In this document: positions 1 to 5,118 of the stretch, in pieces
How positions within the stretch are numbered: the first letter of the stretch is position 1
Layout of the letters: every line of letters begins with the position of its first letter
Assembly: GCA_002368575.1 (NCBI GenBank)
Contig: DFEA01000010.1
Coordinates: forward strand, 1-5,118
Origin: Lachnospiraceae bacterium UBA3814
Lineage (GTDB): Bacteria; Bacillota; Clostridia; Lachnospirales; Lachnospiraceae
Length of the DNA stretch: 5,118 nucleotides
Reading direction: 5' to 3'
Position numbers and translations under genes: made by a program
Notes under the pieces: generated by a model
The model's input: the letters and a program-made list of their open reading frames with translations, nothing else
Told to the model about the DNA's origin: nothing
Database searches by the model: none

Positions 1-175
1 TTCTAAGACGCTCAGGAAGAGCCTTTGCGCCTAAGAAATTCGGGATGGATCTCTTCTCCGGTCAAAGCGCGTCTGAACATCTCGACACAGAATGGAACCT
101 TCACCGAGTCGTGATCAACGATGTGAGCTTAAGTTAATGACATGGGTTCACAGGTATAAGAGAAAGGACGAGTAT
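1..175. other. Unresolved left edge, possible partial gene on either strand
   Basis: No gene can be named here. On the + strand one frame is open from base 3 to a TAA at 135-137 (about 44 residues, ending VVINDVSLS). It could be the C-terminus of a gene lying 38 bases before malic enzyme. On the - strand a competing frame runs from about 125 down to a TGA near base 12. It contains VKVPFCVEMFRRALTGEEIH, which reads more like folded protein, and skipping one base near 25 would continue it as GAKALPERLR off the window edge. The two readings exclude each other as main coding strand. I favour neither strongly. No promoter or terminator is convincing in this stretch. Confidence 0.3.
164..168 (+). 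promoter_or_regulatory. Ribosome binding site of malic enzyme
   Basis: AAGGA, within AGAAAGGACG, lies 7 bases before the ATG at 176. This decides the start codon. The in-frame ATG at 92 has no comparable purine-rich site, and the 28 residues it would add (rich in Arg, Lys and Trp) do not look like the N-terminus of a malic enzyme. Confidence 0.75.
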
Positions 176-1348
176 ATGGATTACGCAAAGGAATCATTGA
201 AGAAACATTATGAGTGGAGGGGAAAGATCGAGGTGGCTACGAGGGCTCCTCTGGATTCCTCAGAGGCACTGAGCCTTGCCTATACCCCGGGTGTTGCCGA
301 GCCCTGTCTGGAGATACAGAAGGATGTTTCCAAATCCTACGAGCTCACAAGACGCTGGAATACGGTGGCGGTAGTGACCGACGGAACGGCCGTGCTGGGA
401 CTGGGAGACATAGGCCCGGAGGCAGGCATGCCTGTCATGGAGGGAAAATGCGCGCTCTTTAAGGCCTTTGGGGATGTGGATGCCATACCGCTCTGTATCC
501 GTTCAAAGGATCCTGATACGATAGTCAATACCGTAGCCATGCTTTTAGGCTCCTTCGGGGGGATAAACCTTGAGGATATTTCGGCGCCCCGCTGCTTTGA
601 GATAGAGGAAAAGCTGAAGAAGGTGTCGGATATCCCGATCTTTCACGACGACCAGCACGGAACGGCGGTAATAACGCTTGCGGGCCTTTTGAATGCTCTT
701 AAGGTAGTCGGCAAGAGGATCGAGGATGTAAAGATAGTAACCTCCGGGGCGGGAGCGGCCGGCATCGCGATAATAAAGCTGCTTATGGCGATGGGGCTTA
801 AAAACGTCATAATGACCGACAGAAAAGGCGCTATTTATGAGGGCCGGGACGGGCTTAACGAGGTAAAAAAGGAGATGGCGGCGATCACTAATTCCGGGCG
901 TGTATCGGGCAGCCTTTCCGATGTGATAAAGGGAGCGGATGTTTTTATCGGAGTATCCGCACCCAAAACGCTGACTCCCGATATGGTAAGGACAATGGCG
1001 AAGGATCCTGTGATATTTGCCTGTGCGAATCCTGTACCCGAGATATTCCCGGACGAGGCGAAGGCTGCGGGAGCGGCGGTGGTATCTACGGGAAGGTCCG
1101 ATTACCCGAACCAGGTGAACAATGTCCTCTGCTTTCCTGGGATATTCAGGGGAGCACTGGATGTCAGGGCAAGTGATATAAATGATGAAATGAAGATCGC
1201 TTCGGCCAGGGCAATCGCGGCGCTTGTAAGCGATGAGGAGCTTTGCGCGGAATATATACTTCCCAGGGCCTTTGATCCCCGCGTAAAGGACGCGGTAGCC
1301 TCTGCCGCTGCGGATGCTGCCAGAAGGAGCGGAGTGGCAAGGCTCTGA
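176..1348 (+). CDS. Malic enzyme, short form (oxaloacetate-decarboxylating malate dehydrogenase), probably NAD-linked
   Basis: This cytosolic enzyme oxidatively decarboxylates L-malate to pyruvate and CO2 with reduction of NAD(P)+. The product is 390 aa from the ATG at 176, normal for the short bacterial form without a phosphotransacetylase-like tail. Visible in order: AYTPGVAEPC with the catalytic-type Tyr36; VTDGTAVLGLGDIGP (68-81); EGK with the presumed catalytic Lys91; NLEDISAPRCFEIE (131-144) and FHDDQHGTA (157-164) with the metal-binding acidic residues; the Rossmann loop GAGAAG (191-196); ACANPVPE (282-289) with Asn285; and NQVNNVLCFPGIFRGAL (312-328). Asp215, at the end of the second Rossmann strand (MTDRKG), would favour NAD over NADP; this is inference. 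All key motifs are present and the frame is unbroken. No terminator is seen after the stop. Fermentative bacteria typically use the enzyme to interconvert C4 acids and pyruvate. Confidence 0.96.
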   Translation: MDYAKESLKKHYEWRGKIEVATRAPLDSSEALSLAYTPGVAEPCLEIQKDVSKSYELTRRWNTVAVVTDGTAVLGLGDIGPEAGMPVMEGKCALFKAFGDVDAIPLCIRSKDPDTIVNTVAMLLGSFGGINLEDISAPRCFEIEEKLKKVSDIPIFHDDQHGTAVITLAGLLNALKVVGKRIEDVKIVTSGAGAAGIAIIKLLMAMGLKNVIMTDRKGAIYEGRDGLNEVKKEMAAITNSGRVSGSLSDVIKGADVFIGVSAPKTLTPDMVRTMAKDPVIFACANPVPEIFPDEAKAAGAAVVSTGRSDYPNQVNNVLCFPGIFRGALDVRASDINDEMKIASARAIAALVSDEELCAEYILPRAFDPRVKDAVASAAADAARRSGVARL

Positions 1349-1411
1349 CAGCCGACGCAGTAAAAACAGAATGGCAGATGATTGCGTTTGCGAGTATGAA
1401 AGTGACGTAAA

Positions 1412-1994
1412 ATGGAAACGGTATATTTAAACAGAGAGAACCTGAGCTTATTCAGGGATTATCTGGATATGGATATCCGAGCCCTCCGCCTTTTTCCGCC
1501 TTATTCAGGCTTATGGCGAGGATATCACGGAGGAAGGAGTGGAGGAAGCCTCCTTTGAGTTTTTCGGCGGGGATGCCGAGAATTACGCGGAGATGTTTAA
1601 GAGTGCGGGCTTTGAGGTCTCAAAGACCCTTGACTCCGTGCCCTTTCATACCATTGGGGATTTTAAAAGGCTTAAGGTCATAGGGGAGCCTGAAGCAAAT
1701 ATACCCTCCCATATAAGGGATCTTAGTGAGCTTGGGGAGGAGGAGCTTCAAAGAGGCATTGAGCAGGGGATCTCCCATATCCGTGAATATCCTGAGTATA
1801 TATTAAGCCTGCCTCTTACCTGGTATGAGAAGGAGCTTTCCTGCTGCGCCAGGAAGGAGGGTGAGCTGACAGGCCTTCTCCTTATACACAGGAATCCGTC
1901 CGGTATACTCGATTTCATGTTCTTTGCCGACTGGGGTACGGACGCGGTGGTTCTGGGAGACCTTTGCCACCTTGCCGAGGAGGTGTCCGTCTGA
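1412..1994 (+). pseudogene. Frame-broken remnant of a GNAT-like acetyltransferase
   Basis: Coding sense is split over two frames. From ATG 1412 one frame reads METVYLNRENLSLFRDYLDM, then after about 1478 turns to nonsense and stops. From 1479 the neighbouring frame reads EPSAFFRLIQAYGEDITEEG and stays open to the TGA at 1992-1994. Dropping one base of the CC at 1477-1478 joins them into about 193 aa. The stretch FEFFGGDAENYAEMFKSAGF matches the late part of a GNAT fold (the 'N-x-x-A-x-x-x-Y/F-x-x-x-G-F' region), and GLLLIHRNPSGILDFMFFA resembles a strand of a second GNAT-like domain. The acetyl-CoA loop (Q/R-x-x-G-x-G/A) that should lie between the N-terminus and this region is absent, so an internal deletion is likely rather than only a one-base shift. 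The C-terminus (HLAEEVSV) stops short inside the second domain. A GTG at 1539 directly abuts AGGAAGGA and is not a credible start. Assignment to GNAT is by pattern only. Confidence 0.6.
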
Positions 1995-2592
1995 TTTAAG
2001 CTCGCCGTTTTTATCCTTTGTATATTCAATGCTGTTTATATTATGGGGATCCTTAACAAGGATGAACCAGCGGCCTTTATACAGCTTTACGTCATGTATC
2101 GAAAGAACATGGGAGCTTGTGGCGCAGGTAAGGGCTTTGCCGGCCTTTAAGGCCTTATTTTATATCGTAAAGCATGGCCATCTGCAGGGACCCGTATCTT
2201 TCCTCGGGATTGGTCTCAAGCATGGCCTTAACATAGCGGACAGTAACCTTATCTATGTTCTCTGTTCTTTTGGAGTAGCTTTCAAAGTCCTCATCAGGCA
2301 GATAGCTTAAGGGTTCATAATATTTTTTTCGCATCTCGGTAAGCTCAAGGAGCTCATCAGAGCTTAAGAGCTCATGATATTTATCTCCGTAGAGACGCTC
2401 GGCTTTGCCCTGCTTTGTATCGTGGAAGGTAACCTCGGAGCGGATCCCCGTAAGGAAGTCAGCCATTTCCTTCTGCTTTTCCTCATCGGTCCGGGCATTT
2501 TCAAGACGGGTATTAAGCTCCTGCCTTGCCTCATCCTTTGCATAATATTGTATCTTTCCCGACTCTTCATCATAAAGGCCATACTTCGGCAT
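1992..2592 (-). pseudogene. Frame-broken hypothetical gene, C-terminal half calpain/papain-like
   Basis: The start is ATG 2592, 7 bases after AGGAG. The frame runs 145 codons, is rich in Glu, Lys and Tyr, and ends ...AMLYDIK with TAA at 2155-2157. Sense then continues in the next frame as ALKAGKALTCATSSHVLSIH, followed by KLYKGRWFILVKDPHN and NSIEYTKDKNGELKSD. Removing one A from the AAAA run (plus-strand TTTT 2158-2161) joins them as YDINKALKAGK, giving about 200 aa. The 'A-L-K-x-G-K ... S-H-V-L-S-I ... G-R-W-F-I-L-V-K-D-P' layout recalls the histidine half of C2/papain-like peptidases ('G-H-A-Y-S-V ... R-N-P-W'). There is no cysteine anywhere in the first 143 residues, so no catalytic Cys half exists and activity is unlikely. 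The expected C-terminal 40-50 residues of such a fold are also missing; the frame instead runs into the opposite-strand gene at about 1991. Function unknown. Confidence 0.55.
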
Positions 2593-2599
2593 TGCTTTT

Positions 2600-2604
2600 C
2601 TCCT
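2600..2604 (-). promoter_or_regulatory. Ribosome binding site that sets the start at 2592
   Basis: On the minus strand AGGAG is followed by a 7-base spacer and ATG 2592 (MPKYGLYDEE). The earlier in-frame ATG at 2628 lacks a site and lies in the -10 element of the likely promoter, so it would not be transcribed. Confidence 0.7.
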
Positions 2605-2626
2605 GAAATACTGATTTATGCTTGAC

Positions 2627-2657
2627 ATTGTATCATAAAAGCGGGATGTGTATTAAT
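2627..2657 (-). promoter_or_regulatory. Extended -10 promoter for the minus-strand hypothetical gene
   Basis: The minus strand reads TGATACAAT, a TGn extended -10 with TACAAT at 2632-2627. Transcription should start near 2620, about 28 bases before ATG 2592. A -35 is poor (TAATAC or TTAATA at 17-18 bases), which an extended -10 can compensate for. It fits the start choice, but is unproven. Confidence 0.45.
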
Positions 2658-2719
2658 TCATGATGTTAAACCGGGAATAAAAGACAATGATGCAAAAGAG
2701 CGAAAAGGACAATGGCATA

Positions 2720-4492
2720 TTATTTGCCTGTACTGAATTTCAGCATTGTATGATTTAGATTAAGTACATACTGATACTGCATCGACCTTGATACCCGCTT
2801 CAGCAATGCGTAATTATCCGTGATCATCCTTTGATTTCCTTTGTCTTCATCAAATATGATGCAGGCACCGTCATCAAGCATTGTAAACAGTACATCTTCA
2901 TCATCAAACGAAAACATTATCTGGTTTCTCACTTTTCTGCCCTTACTGGACTGGACGGAATATGCGACCATTTCCTCCATGCACAATCTCGCTCGATTGG
3001 CAAGCTCCGGGGAATAACCGTTTTCTATGGCATATCTTTGAAGCATTTTTGAGGCATCGATGGCATCTTCCGGCTGCACTGTAAGATATATACGCCTGAT
3101 ATCACTCTTTTCCTTTTTCATATCATTAAGCTGCAGAGTTATATATCTGATAATGTTTACACACAGTATAATGGCTGCAGCCACAAAGTACGAAAGGAAT
3201 ATGAAAGGAGGCCTGCAATGATTGCTGAAATAATACGCGGACAGCGGCATGGCACAGTTGCCGATAAGGGTAAGTGCCGTAGAAAACCTCTGCAGGCCCC
3301 TTGTGGTAAAAAATAATCTGAAAAGAGTGTTTATTCCCTGTATGCCGATGCACAGCGCAAAGATCCGAAGGGATGACTCTCCCCAAAGCGGGACCGTCTT
3401 TATTCCATGGATCCTGTAGAACAGAGATGGGACTGCTTCAAACAGTATTATCATAAGTCCCGACAGGCCAAAGACAATACCGATCCCTTGTTTCATCAGG
3501 CTTCTGACTCCTTGTCTGTTTTCCGCTCCGTTAAAGAGGCCGATCATCGGTCGGAGTGCTCCCTGCACAGAGCTTATAAGCACATTGGCCAGAGAATAAC
3601 AAAACGTACAGACGGCCTTTATTGCTCCGCCCTCAGGTCCAAAGCTCTGCAGTATTATCCTTATGATAATATAGTTTTGCATCACCATAACAAGCATTGA
3701 TGCGGCCTCGGGCAGCCCTTTGGAAATGATCTCCGTAACATCGGAAAATACGACCTTTACATTCCCGGTTTTATAAATATCTGTTTTCTCATACAGATAT
3801 TTCACCGTGACTATACATCTTAAAATGACGGCGATCGCCGTTCCGTATCCGGTTCCCGCAACTCCCATGTGGAAGACGCCCGTAAATAGCAGATCCAGAA
3901 CAAGGTTTATGATACCTTCGAACAGAGCCTGATTAATGAGAACCTTCATCCTTCCCATGATCTGCAGTTCATAAACGCCGATCGTTGATATCAGGCCAAA
4001 CGGGTTGGAGATCATTATACCGATCGAGTAAGCCGTAACAAGCGACATCATGCTTTCACTCAGCCGATATGATGCGATGATCCCGAGTACGAGCGGAACC
4101 TGGATCAGGGACAGCAGGACGGGTGTCAGAACTGTGAGGAGTTTTACCGCCTTTTTTGCCTGTAGTACTCTTTCGGTATCTACCTCACCTATCCTGCTGC
4201 TTAAGACAGCCGATGCGCCGGTGGCTACGATGCACGTTATGGCACCGATAAAAATGCTTACGGGTTCAAATATGCTGATGGCCGCAAGGGCATCCTCTCC
4301 GACAAAATTCCCTGCGACCAGTCCGTCTACGGTTATCAGCAGCAATGTGGAGATATTTGTTGCGATCATTGGCGGAAGATACTCAAGAAGCTTGGAAAAA
4401 GTAAGGTCTCTGCTGAGCCTGTATTTTTTTTCTATCCCGACTGCCTCATCCGCGCCGCCGTTATTTTTTAATCTATCCGGATGATCCTTCAT
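2720..4492 (-). CDS. MATE family efflux transporter fused to a degenerate HATPase (anti-sigma-like) domain
   Basis: This is a 590-aa inner-membrane protein. Residues about 30-455 form a MATE transporter with roughly twelve hydrophobic segments. Family marks include TVDGLVAGNFVGEDALAAIS (54-73, with an Asp in the first helix) and LRPMIGLFNGAENR (313-326). Such proteins export cationic or other small molecules using Na+ or H+ gradients; the substrate is unknown. After a basic linker (NDMKKEKSDIRR, 456-467), residues 465-590 look like the HATPase_c_2 fold of RsbW/SpoIIAB anti-sigma factors: LCMEEMVAY (503-511) fits the N-box, LDDGACIIFDED (539-550) fits the G1 box, and NYALLKRVSRSMQYQYV fits the last helix and strand. 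The N-box Asn is replaced by Tyr511 and the glycine-rich G2 loop is missing, so ATP binding is doubtful. ATG 4492 has AAGGAAGG about 9 bases upstream. Its ATG overlaps the stop of the upstream remnant (ATGA), implying translational coupling. Confidence 0.9.
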   Translation of the reverse strand: MKDHPDRLKNNGGADEAVGIEKKYRLSRDLTFSKLLEYLPPMIATNISTLLLITVDGLVAGNFVGEDALAAISIFEPVSIFIGAITCIVATGASAVLSSRIGEVDTERVLQAKKAVKLLTVLTPVLLSLIQVPLVLGIIASYRLSESMMSLVTAYSIGIMISNPFGLISTIGVYELQIMGRMKVLINQALFEGIINLVLDLLFTGVFHMGVAGTGYGTAIAVILRCIVTVKYLYEKTDIYKTGNVKVVFSDVTEIISKGLPEAASMLVMVMQNYIIIRIILQSFGPEGGAIKAVCTFCYSLANVLISSVQGALRPMIGLFNGAENRQGVRSLMKQGIGIVFGLSGLMIILFEAVPSLFYRIHGIKTVPLWGESSLRIFALCIGIQGINTLFRLFFTTRGLQRFSTALTLIGNCAMPLSAYYFSNHCRPPFIFLSYFVAAAIILCVNIIRYITLQLNDMKKEKSDIRRIYLTVQPEDAIDASKMLQRYAIENGYSPELANRARLCMEEMVAYSVQSSKGRKVRNQIMFSFDDEDVLFTMLDDGACIIFDEDKGNQRMITDNYALLKRVSRSMQYQYVLNLNHTMLKFSTGK

Positions 4493-4616
4493 ACTTCAGT
4501 GCCTTCCTTCAGCAGCTTATTCGGCAGGTATATGTTTCCGCACCCTGTGTGATGACCACATCGTTATCCCATGCCCTTAAGTACCACTCTGACGGTTCCG
4601 GTATATTTCCTTTCAT
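4489..4616 (-). pseudogene. Short frame-broken gene remnant overlapping the MATE start
   Basis: From ATG 4616 a frame reads MKGNIPEPSEWYLRAW, DNDVVITQG, then drifts and stops at TGA 4509-4511 (35 aa). The adjacent frame supplies GNIYLPNKLLKEGTEV and ends with TGA 4489-4491, overlapping the MATE ATG as ATGA. Adding one base around 4533-4537 (minus GGTGCGGAAAC) would join them as VVITQGAGNIYLPNKLLKEG. The 'Q-G-A-G-N-I' pattern recalls the C-terminal end of MurC-like Mur ligases, but about 42 residues are too few to rely on. An in-frame TAG just upstream and the lack of a ribosome binding site argue that this is the tail of a decayed gene, or a leader ORF coupled to MATE. Confidence 0.45.
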
Positions 4617-4628
4617 ATTTTCATATGC

Positions 4629-4656
4629 ATTCTAAACCATGAAAAATCTTTTTCAA
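4629..4656 (-). promoter_or_regulatory. Promoter likely driving the remnant and MATE gene
   Basis: On the minus strand TTGAAA (4656-4651), a 16-base spacer and TAGAAT (4634-4629) form a good sigma-A type promoter. The start would be near 4622, only a few bases before ATG 4616 and about 130 bases before the MATE ATG. It can serve as the MATE promoter even if the short ORF is not translated. Confidence 0.5.
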
Positions 4657-4795
4657 TAAACCATTGCAATAAAGAGCAGCGGCTCTGGAATGTAAGTGAT
4701 GATGCTTTTGCGTAACAATTCATCGAAGGGTGAGCTGTTATCAGCTTAAAAAAACGCTCTGGAAAAAAAATAATTTAAAAAAATAAAATTACATC
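4657..4795. other. AT-rich intergenic stretch with A-tracts
   Basis: No gene is seen on either strand. There are two small inverted repeats: AGAGC/GCTCT around 4672-4685 and AGCTG/CAGCT around 4732-4747. Neither is followed by a T-run in a useful orientation. From about 4761 to 4790 the sequence is nearly all A and T with phased A-runs, directly upstream of the promoter at 4796. This position suits an UP element of a stable-RNA promoter. Confidence 0.5.
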
Positions 4796-4824
4796 TTGCG
4801 GAAATATAATAATGATGTTAAAAT
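4796..4824 (+). promoter_or_regulatory. Promoter of the structured RNA / tRNA-Ser unit
   Basis: TTGCGG (4796-4801), a spacer of exactly 17 bases and TAAAAT (4819-4824) preceded by TGT form a sigma-A promoter with an extended -10. A-tracts lie just upstream at about -45 to -65. Transcription would begin near 4831. A perfect TATAAT at 4805-4810 also exists but has no -35 partner at the right distance. Confidence 0.6.
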
Positions 4825-4826
4825 AA

Positions 4827-5060
4827 CGTTCGTCGCTGTGAGAACGGCAATTTATACTCATGAACGTTAATAGCTACAGATACATATAGCATATAGCGAG
4901 CAGGCGCCTTATTAGTCGGAGGTTTAAACGGCAGTTAAATGTGCCTGCGAGTATAAAGGGACTGGTTCAGAAGGTATTGTTCAGCATGAAACAGGCCTTA
5001 TCGATACGGATTCTCCGCTACGGGGAACCTTGGATCGGGATTAACTAATAGATTAAGATC
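4827..5060 (+). ncRNA. Putative structured noncoding RNA, family not identified
   Basis: No long frame is open here, but helices are dense. TTTATACTC (4851-4859) pairs with GAGTATAAA (4949-4957), 9 perfect pairs. Directly adjacent, GCAGGCGC (4900-4907) pairs with GTGCCTGC (4941-4948), 8 pairs including one G-U. The two would stack coaxially, with a 40-base insert on one side and a 33-base loop. AAGG (4971-4974)/CCTT (4996-4999) encloses TGTTC/GAAACA. GGATTCTCCG (5008-5017) folds on CGGGGAACC (5021-5029) over a CTA triloop, with one bulged A. GGTTC (4964-4968) can alternatively pair GAACC (5025-5029). A leading hairpin CGTTC/GAACG lies at 4827-4846. It lacks the marks I know for tmRNA, SRP RNA, RNase P RNA, 6S RNA or T-boxes. 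The extent is approximate. A role as an independent RNA, a riboswitch-like leader or a tRNA leader are all open. Confidence 0.5.
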
Positions 5061-5073
5061 GATCAGTTAGTTT

Positions 5074-5118
5074 GGAGAAGTACCCAAGCTGGCCGAAGGG
5101 GCTCCCCTGGAAAGGGAG
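5074..5118 (+). tRNA. tRNA-Ser(GGA), 5' part, truncated by the window end
   Basis: The acceptor 5' strand is GGAGAAG (5074-5080), followed by TA at positions 8-9. The D arm is CCC (5083-5085)/GGG (5098-5100) around a GG-containing loop. The anticodon arm is CTCCC (5102-5106), loop CTGGAAA, GGGAG (5114-5118). The anticodon is GGA (5109-5111), reading serine codons UCC and UCU. The GGAGAAGTACCCAAG start is typical of Firmicute serine tRNAs. The long variable arm, T arm and 3' end lie beyond base 5118. Confidence 0.93.

Noticed and set aside
155..160. TATAAG as a -10 for malic enzyme
   Set aside because: Transcription would begin after the ribosome binding site, and no -35 sits at a suitable distance.
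92..175. Upstream ATG at 92 for malic enzyme
   Set aside because: No ribosome binding site, and the extra 28 residues do not resemble the family. ATG 176 has AAGGA at 7 bases and gives the usual 390-aa length.
1371..1430. 19-codon ORF from ATG 1371 between malic enzyme and the GNAT remnant
   Set aside because: Too short, no ribosome binding site, no protein character.
1539..1994. 151-aa ORF starting at GTG 1539 as a complete gene
   Set aside because: AGGAAGGA directly abuts the GTG with no spacer, and clear coding sense continues upstream in the same frame to 1479, so this is part of a broken longer gene.
2142..2161. Hairpin GGCCT-TTA-AGGCC followed by TTATTTTAT, terminator-like on the + strand
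   Set aside because: It lies inside the minus-strand coding frame (NKALKAGK) and the stem is only 5 bp. It could fortuitously terminate + transcripts, but I do not list it as a feature.
1924..2310. 128-aa + strand ORF, and other long opposite-strand frames inside the MATE and malic enzyme genes
   Set aside because: They are antisense or out-of-frame shadows of better-supported frames and have no start signals or recognisable protein character.
2593..2628. ATG at 2628 as start of the minus-strand hypothetical gene
   Set aside because: It overlaps the probable -10 element and has no ribosome binding site; ATG 2592 has AGGAG at 7 bases.
4732..4757. AGCTG-TTAT-CAGCT hairpin next to an A-run as a terminator
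   Set aside because: Read on either strand, the T-run is not 3' of the stem.

Overview
The window looks like chromosomal DNA from an anaerobic Firmicute, most probably a Lachnospiraceae (Butyrivibrio-like) bacterium. The pointers are mid-range GC, frequent ATA isoleucine codons, purine-rich Shine-Dalgarno sites (AAAGGA, AGGAG, AAGGAAGG), and a MATE transporter fused to an anti-sigma-like ATPase domain. This is inference from style, not from a marker gene.

Layout, left to right. Bases 1-175 hold the edge of something upstream that cannot be resolved. Bases 176-1348 (+) encode an intact short-form malic enzyme of 390 aa. Bases 1412-1994 (+) are the remains of a GNAT-like acetyltransferase with a frame break near 1478, where the middle of the fold is missing, and an abrupt end. 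Bases 1992-2592 (-) are a convergent hypothetical gene with one extra base in an A-run; its C-terminal half resembles the histidine half of calpain/papain-like peptidases. The two convergent genes meet tail to tail with no spacer, as if a deletion had removed both 3' ends. Bases 2720-4492 (-) encode an intact 590-aa MATE transporter with a C-terminal degenerate HATPase domain. It is translationally coupled (ATGA overlap) to a short frame-broken remnant at 4489-4616, which has a promoter in front of it.

The right end is a stable-RNA region on the + strand. A-tracts and a good sigma-A type promoter (4796-4824) lead into about 230 nt of highly structured, apparently non-coding sequence, then into tRNA-Ser(GGA) from 5074, cut by the window end after its anticodon stem. 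No terminator is visible between the structured RNA and the tRNA.

The two long genes are intact, while three short reading frames each carry a single-base frame break. This points either to local gene decay between conserved blocks or to base-level sequence error. The part most worth pursuing is the structured RNA upstream of tRNA-Ser: a 9-bp and an 8-bp helix abutting each other, two further hairpins, a closing helix and a possible 7-bp pseudoknot. I could not assign it to any RNA family from memory.
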